Under the pieces are notes generated by a model that saw only the letters and a program-made list of their open reading frames with translations, was not told where the DNA came from and ran no database searches. This document shows positions 20,037-32,999 of a DNA stretch of 64,000 nt, one piece after another. Numbering within the stretch: position 1 is the stretch's first letter; each line of letters starts with the position of its first letter. The stretch is from Gambelia wislizenii (Eukaryota > Chordata > Lepidosauria > Squamata > Crotaphytidae). The DNA is taken from NCBI GenBank assembly GCA_030847615.1, contig JAUMIR010000004.1, positions 232,914,501 through 232,978,500 on the forward strand, given 5' to 3'. A program made the position numbers and the translations under genes.

Positions 20037-20764
20037 AGGGGTTGTCTGCACCAGTGAAAAAGAACTGTACTCACCTCATTCCTGGTGCTGGTAGAACACA
20101 TGACGTTCTTTCTTGAGGATTAACATTTAATACGGTTCTTTTTCACACCCAAGGGCTTAAATCCAATTTTTAATAGAACCCTTTACCCTGCACTGTCCTG
20201 GAAAAAACAGTTTATTGTACGTGTGCCCTGCAGTCCAGGTTGGCTTTGGTGTGGATTCAGGGTGTGTGTGGAGTTTTTGGTGGGTGGTATAGGAGGTTAC
20301 CTGGGCCAAGCAGTCACCTGATCATTCCTGCCAGGAAAGGGTACTTCCTCTGTTTGTATTTACATCCATTCCTCCATGCAGGTGCCATTATTTTTAAAAG
20401 GTGCATTTGTGGCAATACTTGCATATCAGTACTAGTGCACTCCGTCTATTGGCATTTAAAGTCAACATGCTGCTTCGCTTAATAGGATGGCCAATGCGCT
20501 TTGACATGCATGATGGGAGGGGGAAAAAAGTGGAGCGGCCACAGCTGTGTGGCTGAAAATAATGCAGAGTATAGGACATGTGATCATAGCAGGACTGCCC
20601 TTTTACACTGAAGTGAGTTCCCTTGGGGGAAATGTATGGCTGGAAATGCTGCTCTCATTCACATTTAAAAGAATGTGTGTGGTATTAATGGGGGTCACTG
20701 TGAACCAGGACATGCAATTTGAAGTAGGTTTTTTTTTTTTTTTTTTGCTGGTGTAGACAACCCT
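20037..20764. mobile_element. Candidate DNA transposon (GGGTTGTCTRCACCAG termini)
   Basis: The left end GGGTTGTCTGCACCAG and the right end CTGGTGTAGACAACCC are inverted repeats about 730 bp apart, with poly-A or poly-T directly inside (GTGAAAAAG on the left, a T-run on the right). Similar left termini appear at 25549 and 63688. I see no transposase frame and no clear target duplication, so the superfamily stays open. Confidence 0.6.
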
Positions 20765-21434
20765 GTAGTTTTATGTTATCTACAACCTGAGGAATAATTG
20801 TGTGGACTAAATCTGGTAGTTCAGAAAGAAGATGCTGATGTAAACTGAGTTAAAGCAATTGAGATCAGAAATGTAATGTCTTTATGAGGCAAATTTGGTT
20901 CCATTCTAAGTGGAGTAACTGTGTGGCAAGCAAACCATTCATATGAAAGACCATCTTGTTTGTATTGCTGTTGACTAGATATTTCTTCACTTAGAGAATC
21001 AGTCTCTTAGTAAGCTTGTTCGTACATTATGCTCAGGGCCATGGAAACCATGAGAAATCCACAGAAGCACTATTGGACTAAAAAACAGTAGTTATTTCAT
21101 AGTTATCCTGGCCTCTGAAAGTTGTCACATGTTATGCCTTTAAGTGATAATTGAACGTTTCCCCTTCAGTGCTATAGAACTGGTATAGCTTGTTCTTTAC
21201 TGTGTGGTTATAGGTCCATAAATGCAGTGTTTGATGAAATCCTGGTAACTTGGAACCAGCTATAGAAGATGCAGCCTTTATTTCATGAGCACTGAAAACC
21301 GTTAGTGACTTAAGTTTTGGTCATTGTTATTTGTTAGACAATTTTATTTATAGAATTAGAATGCTTCCAAAATCTTAGTGGAAAAGTCAAATACTTAATA
21401 TCATCATTTTAGAGAAGGCACTGGTTGAGACCAA

Positions 21435-21660
21435 AGGGTCTTTCACACTACACAGTCATAGCATTATGATTCCATTTTAAGTATAATGGCTGCATCCTGT
21501 GGAATCCTGGGGTTTATCGTTTGGTGAAGCACTAGGCATCTCTGGCTGAGAATTCTAAAGTTCCCTCCCTAAACTGCAAATCCCAGGATTCCATAGTATG
21601 CAGCCATGGCAGTTAAAGTGGAATCATAGTGCTATAATTGTGTAATGTTAAAAGGCCCTA
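21435..21660. mobile_element. Palindromic fold-back MITE (TTTGTAGTTT family)
   Basis: The left arm holds CACACTACACAGTCATAGC, GATTCCATTTTAAG and GGAATCCTGGGGTTTATCG. The right arm holds their inverse (CAAATCCCAGGATTCC, GTTAAAGTGGAATCATAG). The arms run over about 90 bp. It lies about 130 bp upstream of the exon 2 acceptor, within the 3' end of intron 1. Confidence 0.85.
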
Positions 21661-21791
21661 GGTTCACCTGGGCTAGTTTTTCCTACAGTTTTGTGATTTG
21701 GCTAACCTTTGATATCATACAGAGATTATTTTCTGTTTATGAGTTCTAATGCATTCATCCAAGTTGGAGTTTTTCTCTTTTGTTTTATTAG

Positions 21792-22690
<899 letters not shown>

Positions 22691-22691
22691 A

Positions 22692-23113
22692 TGTTAGGGA
22701 ATGATAGGACATGCAATCCCCAGCAGAAGCCTCCCCAAAAAACCCTGTCTCAGTAGACTCAGTAGCAACCCGTTTCCAAGAATACTCACACACAGAGTGT
22801 TTGATGTTCAAATAAGCAGGAGGGACTTTTATCTTCAAACTCAGTTGCAATATACAGTATACAAGTATTTACAATTGCAGGAGAAACTGCTTCACTAGGC
22901 CTCAGCATTCACAGGAAGAAAGAGCATGAGCTCTGTTATGTACACAGTCACAGGGCATTGGCTTACTCACTCACATGATCTTACCCACCAATAAGAACCC
23001 TCCTTCTGTAGCTAAGGCAGACTAGGCCGTTCATGGAGTCAGCCCTTTTGAGTCAGCATGACTGCAGTTTATTTGGCCACTTTAAAATGAAGTTCAGTCT
23101 CTAACTCCTGACA
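22692..23113 (-). mobile_element. Solo LTR of a Ty1/copia element
   Basis: This stretch resembles both LTRs of the copia element at 53971-56324 over its whole length. Shared marks are ATGATAGGACATGCAATCC-type start, AAGAATACTCACACACAGAG, GTTCATGGAGTCAG and the end CTCCTGACA. It has TG...CA termini and near-matching 5-bp flanks (GAACA and GATCA). No internal region is present, so LTR-LTR recombination is the likely origin. It is more diverged than the other copy, hence older or of another subfamily. Confidence 0.87.
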
Positions 23114-23639
23114 GATCATGGCCAGGATCCTTTTGAGTCAGACCACTTATTCAACAGACTTGTAGTGTGAAGGGCCTGACAGTGTCAATGTTTGCAGAAG
23201 GAGGGATTCATAACCTCCTTGCAACAGAGCGTCAGTGGAGATTAACAAGGAGATGACCATCTGCATATGCCCCCCTGCCAGAGGTCAGCTACATTGCAGG
23301 GCTGGCTATTCCTTCACACCCAGCTATTTTCTCAATGTCCTTGGAGGCAGATGGTGAGGAAATAGCCAGCTCTACATAGAGCTGTGGAGCCTACAGCAAA
23401 ACTACCTGATGGAGCTTCTGCTTTGCCAGGACTGAACAGGATCTTGTCCCACAGTTTTTGCAATTCATGATTGACTGTGGCTTACTGATGGATGCTTTTT
23501 GTCTATACTTACAGTGGAAAATTTGTTTATGTAGCCCCATGTGATGTACCTGTCGATGTCATCTTAGTTCCTATATAAAAAAAACAAACACTTTTTCATT
23601 GAAAAAAAGTATAACATGGATATTTCAAGAAACATAGTT

Positions 23640-24325
23640 ATGGACTGGCAGTACATATGAAAGGGACCTGGGAGTCTTAGTGGGCCACTAGTTGAACATG
23701 AGTCAGCAGTGTAATGTGGCAGCCAGAAAAGCCAATGCGATTCTAGGATGCATCAGTAGGAGTATAGTGTCAAGATCAAGGGAAGTAATAGTGCCACTCT
23801 TTGGGCAGACCTCACCTGAAATATTGTGTCCTGTTCTGGGCACCACAGTTCAAGAAGGATATTGACAAGCTGGAACTTGTTCAGATGAGGGCAACCAAAA
23901 TGGTGAGAAGTCTGGAAGTCGTGCCCTATGAGGAGCAGTTTAGGGAGCTGGGCATGTTTAGTCTGGAGAAGAGAAGGTTAAGAGGGGGCATGATAGCCCT
24001 GTTTAAATATTTGAAGGGATGTCATACTGAGGATGGAGCAAGCTTGTTTTCTGTGGCTCCAGAAACTAGGACACAGAGCAATGGACTCAGACTACAGGAA
24101 AAGAGATTCCACCTAAACATTAGGAAGAACTTCCTGACAGTAGGAATTGTTTGACAGTGAAATACACTGTCCTGGAGTGTGGTGGGGTCTCCTTCCTTGG
24201 AGGTTTTTAAACAGAGGTTGGATGGCCATCTGTTGGGCATGCTTTGATTGTGTATTCCTGCATGGCAGGGGGTTGAACTGGATGGCCCTCGCGGTCTGTT
24301 TCGACTCTATGATTCTATGACTCCA
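23640..24325 (+). mobile_element. CR1 LINE 3' end
   Basis: The sequence encodes the CR1 C-terminus: RDLGVLVG-like region near 23665, GRPHLKYCVLFWAPQFKKDI, RATKMVRSLE and KRRLRGGMIALFKYLKG. The usual 3' UTR follows (CATGGCAGGGGGTTGAACTG) and the octamer tail TATGATTCTATGA. Stops and a small deletion break the frame at its 5' side (near 23800). It lies in intron 2 in sense orientation. Confidence 0.92.
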
Positions 24326-25229
24326 TATGTAAGTCTAAAGTGATTATGTGATCAACCTCTAAAGTAATGTTTATTTTGTGCACTCATAAAAAAAGAAAGC
24401 TTATGTTCCTGTTCAGCAATTCCCTCTTATTCCTTTCGGAAAAGAGGGTAGCACATCATTATCTTAAACCTGACCCATCAGCCTCAAAGTAGATTGCAAC
24501 ATCTACCTCTTGGTCCACATACCTCACAGTTAACCATTGGAGGGCTAGCTGATGACTCCTGAAGGGGCTGGATTTGGCTCTTTTTGGTTACTGATTTCTT
24601 AAGTGTAGACTTTAACTGTGTGTGGTTTGAGCTATGCGTGTGGTTTTGTACATATATTTGTTCTGGAGGTGTCACTTCCTTTGAAAAAGTTATAGACTAT
24701 CTTGATTTATTAACATGTTAGTGTTAAAGAATCTGATGAGTTCGGAGAGGGAAAAATGACATTAGGCACATTAAAGGCATTTTTAATTTGTCATGGGTAA
24801 TAAAGCACTCTGTGATTCTTGAGTTGTTCTGTTACCATTGTTACCATGCTGGATCATTTAACATGTATGCAAGCCTTTGCCGCAACGTTTTAAATGGGTA
24901 GCACATACCACCGTGTGTACAAGTACCTAACATGAATCAACATGTTAGTTGATGTTATAGTGAACATTTTTGTCTCACACCCCACTTCTATTCAGTTAGA
25001 TAGGCTTTTATAGCAGAATTGACACTTCTCATATTTTACTTACGATGTCGTGATTATTTGCTGCTTCCATTTCCTGAAGGAACCAGCTCTTCTTACACTT
25101 AAAAGTACTTAGACTTTCATTTGTAAACTATATCAACCTTTACACTTTTGCTTAAAATGTTGATGTCACAAACACAAAGTCTATGACACAAGCATTTTAA
25201 AAGAGCAATAGCTACTGATAATGGTCTTG
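24326..25229. other. Intron 2, no recognisable feature
   Basis: This is AT-rich single-copy-like sequence without coding or repeat signals that I can support. Confidence 0.45.
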
Positions 25230-25465
25230 TGAGTGGCCAGCATGGGATAGTGCTTTGAGTGTGGACTACATCTCTAGGAGACAAAGGCTTGAATCTCTCT
25301 ACTCAGGCAGTGAAACCCACTGAGTGACCTTGGGCAAATCATACTCTCTGAACCTAAGAGGTAAGCAATTGTAAGCCTCTGAATAAATCTTGCCAAGAAA
25401 ACTCTATCCTAGCACTCCCGTAAGTCAGAATCAGTTTGAAGGTACATAATGGCAACAATTACTTT
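25230..25465 (+). mobile_element. tRNA-derived core-SINE, diverged
   Basis: The head is CAGCATGGGATAGTGCTTTG, with a B-box-like GGCTTGAATCTC. The core is GTGACCTTGGGCAAATCATA, followed by CTTGCCAAGAAAACTCTA and a tail GTCAGAATCAGTTTGAAGG. The layout is the same as the SINEs at 1541, 5004, 38420 and 46553, but here in + orientation and older. Confidence 0.8.
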
Positions 25466-25548
25466 GTGATCAATTTAATGTTTGCAAATTCTTTCTAAGT
25501 GCAATTTCTGCTATTTTATGAAAGTAGTCATATGTAATTTTAGCATTG

Positions 25549-26317
25549 GGGCTTGTCTACCCTAGTGAAAACCCCTGAATCTTCCCTGAATTTGGCCTGA
25601 TAATGCTTCACAATGTGTGGCCTTTCCCCCGAATCTGGTTCAATAATGCCAGACTATGTACAGCCCTGTGCACACCAGAGTTGATGAATACTACCTTAAT
25701 CTGGGTTTTAGAAAACTCTCAGTTTTCTCCAGACTTTGCTTAACACTCCAGAGAAAACTGTAACAACAGGAAAGAAGAAACCTTAAAAGTAAACAAAATC
25801 TGGCTCCCAGTTTTGAAATACAGTAGAATCAAAACTCAACAGTTACAAAAGAATTCCACCCAGGGACAGGAGGATTCCCAGCAGATAATGGCCCGTCAAT
25901 CAACCATTAGCCAGACACTAAAGAGCCTTGCATTTCTATACCCAGAAACTAACCATTCAGTTACACAGATTTTCATATGCTCCCCAACAGGGGTTTACAG
26001 CACATAAACTCCACACACACACCTACCCAACCATTCTCTGAGGATGCCAGCCACAGATGCAGGCGAAACATCAGAAAGAAACTATTCCAGAACATGGCCT
26101 CACAGTCCAGAAAAAAACCAAGGAAAATCTATAGTGTGCTTTTTGTTTCCATGTCAATTTTCCTTACTGTAAGTTGGGAAGTCTTTATTTTTTTTATCAT
26201 GAAACTTAATGGAAGAGCTCTTTCCCCAATCTTAATTTGTTTATGGAGGACCATTTAGGTAGCACGGCTGTATTTTTTAGTGTATATAATGCAGAGCCAG
26301 GAGTGTGGACACAAGCC
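25549..26317. mobile_element. Possible DNA transposon related to 20037-20764
   Basis: The left sequence GGGGCTTGTCTACCCTAGTG resembles the left terminus at 20037. Near 26300 the bases GTGTGGACACAAGCC could be a degraded inverse. The length would be similar (about 770 bp). The evidence is weak and no target duplication is seen. Confidence 0.3.
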
Positions 26318-27993
26318 AAATGATTCTGCTTGTCTCTTGATTGCATTAGATTGTCCTTTAAATCCTGCATTAAACGTTCAGAGAGGATTGGCTACTCTCC
26401 AGACCCGTCTTTCTGTGTTTCCTGAAAGATAATCAGATAGGTGATGTTTGCTTTGTAGGTGTGTGTTTTAAAGACTTGAAACATTACTGATAAGTTACAT
26501 GTTTAAAATATATGGAGTTATAAACATTGTAAACAAAAAGGGTTCCATTTCCTGTTAGAAAGCCTTTTAATCATTATAAACAGTCTCCTTACATTTAAAA
26601 ATAGATGCTATTGAGACAAATAGGAACAGTGATTGTGAGGAAACAATTTTCATTTCCTGTGTTTTTCTAACTAGTGACCATTGCTCAGGAGCATCTCTGG
26701 CTTTGGCTGTCATATTTAGTTTAGCACACCAAAAGACTATTGTTATAAAGTAACCTGGTCTTTTGGTATGGCATGCATATTAAAGTGCAGATCACTTGGA
26801 TCATTGAGGATGTCCCCCAAATATGAAGAATGCACTATTAGATCAGGAGGATTGTGTTGTCTTGCCTGCAGATAACTGATAGAAAAAACATCTTGCTTTG
26901 CAGAACGTGATATAGTTGTAGGTAACTTCCTAAACAAAAACCCAACAGAAAACTCCAGTAGAAGACTCTGTAGAAGAAGTATACAACTTCTTCCTCTGAG
27001 ACCAGAGTGATGTGTTCTTTGCTAATTATACTGTATGGCATATTAAAGTAATAATTTCTGTTTTCATATTTGTATGCCACCTATCTCCTCCTACCAGGAT
27101 AGGAGAATAGATATGAGTTTATTTATTTCATCTGTTCTTAAACTAAGAGAAAATGAGTTACATGATTGGCTAAGGACTTGATCCCAGGCCATCCTTGTCC
27201 GAGTACATGTTTATATATTTGTATTTCTGTACATAGAAACTAACAAACACAGCCATATTCTGTGAGGTAGCTAAAATGCCGTTTATATACAATAGCAGTA
27301 CCATGGGAGGTGGTTTTGTCCCCATAGTATTGTGGTGGTATTTGAAGATCCAGCATCATATGGATTGGGCTACTCAATTATTGTTGAGCTAGAATTGGAG
27401 TGGTGTTGGGATGGGAGAGACAGACCATTGAACCTGCCCACATGGTGTTGGGTATCTAAATGTTGTGCCTTGGAACAAAGCTGTAAGAAGTAGATCTCAC
27501 ACCACTGCTATAATGTTAAAGGGCACATCCAGTAGCAATGGGTGTGTTAGCTGGGGGTGAAGGAAAAGTAATGCCATGGTGAGAACTGCAAGTATGAACC
27601 CCAAAATCATTGGAATATGCATCCAGGTGTTCATGCAGCTGATCGGTACATTATTGTTTCAAAGGGAAGTGCATCCAAAGAGGCACTCCTGCCCACATTC
27701 TGGCAGAGGTAGTGATACAGAACTGTGTCCCTTGTACTTCGCAGCTAGAGTCTGCTTGGGACATGTGTGCTTGCCTAATGGATCTGAGTGCTTGTAATTT
27801 ACTCAATATGGTTAACCAAGCTCAGTATGATTACTCACGTAAACAAGTGTAGTAATGATTTCAGGACTCTTGTAACTGGTGTTCTGACTTCATAGTATTT
27901 AAAAGCAGAAAACCCAGTGCTAATATTGAAGGGTAATAAATATGCCAAATAATATCAAAAAGACTTAAGGGAACACCTATCAATATTCTTTAC
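26318..27993. other. Intron 2, no recognisable feature
   Basis: I see no exon with splice signals, no RNA gene and no repeat that I can name. Confidence 0.45.
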
Positions 27994-28870
27994 CAGCCTG
28001 CACCACAGGACGAACAACACCATCCCCACATTGCCGTTGGCAAATCTGTGCTCAAGTCTGTTCAGCAGTTCACCTACCTGGGAAGCATCATCTCCTCAGA
28101 TGCCAAGATTGACAAAGAGATCGATCACAGATTAGCAAAGGCATATAGCGCATTTGGAAGACTTTACAAAAGAGTCTGGAGTAATAAACACCTGAGGCAA
28201 AGCACAAAAATCAGTGTGTATAGAGACATTGTACTGTCTATTCTCCTTTATGGATCTGAAACGTGGGTCACCTATCACCACCACCTACGACTCCTCGAAT
28301 GCTTTCATCAGCGCTGTATACGCACAATCCTAAATATACACTGGACTGACTATGTGATGAATGTTTCTGTCCTTGAGCAAGCAGGGATCACCAGCATTGA
28401 GGCCATGATATTGAGAACACAGCTGCGCTGGGCAGGGCACGTTTCTAGGATGGAGGACCATGCCCCCCCCCCCAAATAGTACTCTACGGTGAACTCGCCA
28501 CAGGTCAGCTCTAAGAGGGACACTCCAAAAAAAAAAATGATACAAGGACTCCCTGAAACAACATCTCAGGCTCGGCCAAATTGATCACCAACAATGGTCC
28601 GCCCTGGCCTCACATCGGGAGGCATGGAGACACACCACAATGCTGCAGCCTTATTTGAGAACTCACACCGAACAAGTCTTGAAGAGAAACGACAACGCAG
28701 AAAGAATCACAACCAAGAAACATCACCCAAGGAGACCTTCTGCTGTGCTTTCTACAACCGGACTTGTTTATCTCAGATTGGCCTTTTTAGTCATCAGCAC
28801 GCTTGCAGAAAGCGCGGGATGAGTCCTTCCTAAATCTTCGTTTGCGAAGAAAAGCCAGAGAGAGAGAGAG
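27994..28870 (+). mobile_element. LINE with C-terminal finger-like motif (copy 2)
   Basis: The frame at 28048-28479 reads VQQFTYLGSIISSDAKIDKE, LAKAYSAFGRLYKRVWSN, LSILLYGSETWVTY and HQRCIRTILNIHWTDYVMN. This is the RT thumb and connector region of a non-LTR retrotransposon. After a frame break at a C-run (near 28465-28480) the KRGAPKKRYKD-like part is degraded, and the C-terminus FCCAFYNRTCLSQIGLFSHQ follows. The 3' end is GCGAAGAAAAGCCAGAGAGA, running into a short GA repeat. It is 5'-truncated before the RT catalytic box. Confidence 0.87.
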
Positions 28871-31497
28871 AATTCAAGTTTATGCTTCAACTATAGAGGC
28901 AGAAGAAGAAATTGAAAGATTCTATGCTGGAGTTCAGAAGGAAATTGACCACACACCAAAACAGGACTGCTTGTTAATCATGTGTGATTGGAATGCAAAC
29001 GTAGGAAGCAGAGCAGAATCAAACATTGTAGGAAAATTTGGCCTAGGATCAGGAAATCAGTCAGGAGACCAACTGATTGAATTTGCAAGGCCAACAGTTT
29101 GTTTATTGCAAGCACTTTCTTCAATCCCACCAGTGGCACTACCTTTTTGTGGTGGTGGGATTGTGAGTTCCTGTGGAGGCAAGAGGCTATGCTGAAGGCA
29201 GCAATGCTCCTGCTAGGATCTCCCATGTCAAATAGACTTTTGCTGAGGAACCAGATATGTGCCAAACAGCTACTGGGCAGCACCAGTAGTGAAGGGTGGG
29301 TGGGTGACACTGGCGAGGATCTCTCAGAGATGATGACAGTGGCACCATAGCTAACGCTTGTTAGTATTGCACAGAAGAAGGCACAGTAAACTTTTGGGAC
29401 TGTATACATGGACATCACCTAATGGCCAATATACAAATCAGATAGATTACATAATTGGAAGCAGAAGACGGAGAACCTCCATTCTCTCTGCAAAATCAAG
29501 ACCAGGAGCAGATTGTGAACTGCTAATATCAAAAATCAGAGTAAAGCTAAATAAGAACACTAAAGCAAACATCATGCCAAAATACAACCTGAAAAACATC
29601 CCTGTAGAGTTTAAAGATAAAGTAAAAAATAGGTTTGCACTATTCAGCCTAATTAACTGAGAGGCAGAAAAAAACTGGACTGAAACCAGGGACATTGTCA
29701 GAAAGGAATAGCAATAGCATTTATATTTCTATGGCACTTTTCAGTGCAAAGCACTCCCTAAAAGATACTGTCTGCAGTCAGAAGGAAAGAGAAGCCAAAA
29801 TGGATGACAGATGAAACTCTTCAAGTGGTTAAGGACAGATGAGAAGCAAAAGTAAAAGGTGGCAGAAATAGGGTCAGAACCCTGAGTGTAACTATTCAAA
29901 GACTTGTGCACAGGGACAAGGAGAGCTGCTATAATAATGCAGAGAAATAGGATGATGAAAGAAAAAGGGAAGAATAAGAGACCACAAGATCCCAAAAAAT
30001 AAAAATCAAAGGGAAATTTAAACCAAGAGTGGAGATGGTCTACAACCAGCAGAGGAACACATTACATGACCAAGTAGAAATAAAAAGATGATCGAAACAT
30101 CAAGCTATAGAGACAGAATCTATTATACTTCTAACTAAAATTTGTCAACAAATATGGAAAACAAAAGAATGGCCCACAGATTGGAAACACTCAATCCTCA
30201 AGATTCAAGTCCTCAGGAAAGGGAACAGCAGGGATTGCAGTAAACACAGGAACTTGCATTAATCTCCCATGCAAGTGATGCTCAACAGTCTACAAAAAGA
30301 TTTTGATCATATATGGGGTGAGGAATGCCATATTCCAAGCTATATTCAGGAAAGGAAGAGGCACAAGGGATCATATTGTATACATATGTTGGATAATTGA
30401 GTGCACCAAAGAATTTCAGAAGAAATTCAGCCTGTGCTTTATAGATTACCACAAAGCCTTTGCCTGTGTAGATCATGAAACACAGTGGATCACTCTTAAA
30501 GAAATGGGTGTGAGCAATATTTGATTGTCCTGATAGGTAACCTGTACTCAGGACAAGAGGGTACTGTCAGGACAGAAGACGAAGAAATGGAATGGTTTCC
30601 AATTGGCAAGGGGGTCAGGCAAAGCTGGATTTTATCACCCTATCTGCTTAAATTGTATGCTGAATGTATCGTATGTAAACCAGGAGTAGACTTGGAAGAA
30701 GGAACATCAACAGTTCAAGATATGCAGATGACACCGTAGTACTAACAGAAAATAGCAGAAGACTTTAAACAATTACTGGAGAAAGTCAAGGAAGAAAGTG
30801 CAAAGGGAGGCTTATTTATAGCTGAACATTAAGAAAACAAAAATAATGATCACAGCTGATTTACATAACTTTAAAGGAGACAGTAAAGACATTGAAATAG
30901 TTCAAGATTTTCCATACTTTGGCTCAGTCATTAATCAGATATGGAGACTGCAGTCAAGAAATCAGAAGACTAGGACTTGGAAGGGTAGCTATGAAAGAAC
31001 TAGACAAGATCCTGAAGTGTAAAGATATATAATTGAATACTAAAGTTAGGATTGTCCATCCCATTGTACTTCCCATTTCTATGTATGGTTGTTAAAGCTG
31101 GACAGTGAAGAAAGCTGACAGGAAGAAAATAAACTCATTTGAAATGTGATGCTGGAGAAGAGTTCTACAGATACCATGGACTGCTAAAAAGACCAATAAA
31201 TGGCTCCACTAGCAAATCAAGCCTGAACTCCTAGAAACAAAGATGACTAACCTGAAGCTGTCCTGCTTTGACCATATCATGGGAAAACATGATTCACTAG
31301 AAAAGACAGTAATGTTTGGTAGGGTAGAAGGCAGTAGGAAAATTGCATTCTAGATGGGTAGACTCAATCAAGGAAGCCACATCCCTGAGTCTGCAAGACC
31401 TGAGCAGGGCTGTTGATGGTAGGGTGATTTGGAAGTCTCTCATTCATAGGGTTGCTATAAATTGAAATCGACTTGATGGCAGTTAACAACAGCAAAG
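28871..31497 (+). mobile_element. Bov-B (RTE-type) LINE, decayed
   Basis: Endonuclease fragments come first (EEEIERFYAGVQKEIDHTPK, CDWNANVGSR, GKFGLGSGNQSG). After an unrelated insertion at about 29126-29372 the domain resumes with LYTWTSPNGQYTNQIDYIIG and SAKSRPGADCELL. RT remnants follow (CFIDYHKAFACVDHE, then broken sequence). The C-terminal half is full of stops but still recognisable in DNA (SWTVKKA-like, FEMW-like). The 3' end reads GCTATAAATTGAAATCGACT and finishes TTGATGGCAGTTAACAACAG. A second interruption of about 60 bp sits at 29703-29762. The copy is old and dead. Confidence 0.88.
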
Positions 31498-31970
31498 TAA
31501 ATATGGCCTTGAATTTAAAAGTATATATGTCAATGGAAATGCTTCTTCTTAGACATGGAGAAAGAAATTTCCTCTGTTACGGGGCCATGGCTCTTCCTCT
31601 CCCACGCCCTTATATTTCATGCTTCTGTGGAGGGTCTCCAGAATGTACAGTAGAACATTCCCAGAGTTTCCTATTGTATTACTGAACCACTTGAAGTTTT
31701 CATGGTATCAGCTGGTTAACTAAATTATTGCTTGTTGTTGCACCTTTCAGATATCCCCCCCCCCCTGGACATGAGGAAGTAGAATGGGGAAGTTATTGGG
31801 AGGTGTAATGTTTGATTGATGTCCAAGGCCAGATTCTCAATAAAGCTAATTACATTAAAATCCTGCATCTCTCCCACCCTGCCCACATTCATAAGCAGAA
31901 ATGCTTGTACTCATGCAAGGAGACTTTGGATACCAGCCATTATGTTCTTAAGCATAAGGCAGAACCCTTT

Positions 31971-32967
31971 TTTTCTCTCTCTGGCTTTTCTTTACGAACA
32001 AAGATTCTGGAAGGACTCATCCCATGCTTTCTGCAAGCACGCTGAAAAGGCCAATCTGAGATAAACATGTCTGGTTGTAGAAAGCACAGCAGAAGGTCTC
32101 CTTAGGTGATGTTTCCGGGTTGTGATTCTTTCTGCATTGTCGTTTCCCTTCAAGACTTGTTTGGTGTGAGTTCTCAAATAAGGCTGCAGCATTGTGGATA
32201 GTGTGTCTCCATGCCTCCCAATGTGAGGCCATGGGGGACCATTGCTGGTGATCAATTTGGCCGAGCCTGAGATGTTGTTTCAGGGAGTCCTTGTATCGCT
32301 TTTTTGGAGCGCCCCTCTTACACTGACCTGTGGCGATTTCACCATAGAGTACTATTTTTGGGAGGCGATGGTCCTCCATCCTAGAAACTTGCCCTGTCCA
32401 GCGCAGCTGTGTTCTCAATATCATGGCCTCAGTGCTAATGATCCCTGCTTGCTCAAGGATAGCAACATTCGTCACATAGTCAGTCTAGTGTATATTTAGG
32501 ATTGTGCGTAGACAGCGCTGATGAAAGCGTTCAAGGAGTTGTAAGTGTTGATGATAGCTGACCCATGTTTCAGACCCGTAAAGGAGAATAGACAGTACAA
32601 TGGCTATACACACTGATTTTTGTGCTTCGCCTCAGGTGTTTGTTACTCCAGACTTTTGTAAAGTTTTCCAAATGCGCTATATGTCTTTGCCAATCTGTGA
32701 TCAATCTCTTTGTCAATCTTGGCATCTGAGGAGATTATGCTTCCCAGATAGGTGAACTGCTGAACGGTCTTAAGCACAGATTTGCCTACGGCGATGTGGG
32801 GATGGTGGTGTTCATCCTGTGGTGCAGGCTGGTAGAGAACTTTCGTTTTCTTCAGGTTGACTTCCAGCCCAAACAGCTCTGCAGCTGTTGCAAAGCAGGA
32901 TATTAGGCGCTGCAGAGCTGCTTCTGTGTGGGCAACAAGGGCAGCATCATCAGCGAAGAGCAGCTGA
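31971..32967 (-). mobile_element. LINE with C-terminal finger-like motif (copy 3, longest)
   Basis: Read on the - strand from 32967, the copy starts at the RT catalytic box (LLFADDAALVAHTEAALQRL). It continues through SCFATAAELFGLEVNLKKTK, QFTYLGSIISSDAKIDKEID, VTNVAILEQAGIISTEAM, LRWTGQVSRMEDHRLPK, KRGAPKKRYKDSLKQHLRL and the finger-like FCCAFYNQTCLSQIGLFS. The 3' end is again GCCAGAGAGAGA at about 31971-31990. It is the best copy for seeing the protein's order: RT, connector, LRW-GH signature, basic segment, finger-like end. A few stops or frameshifts are present. Confidence 0.88.
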
Positions 32968-32999
32968 TAAACTAGATAGTTTAGATACTTTTTTTTTCA

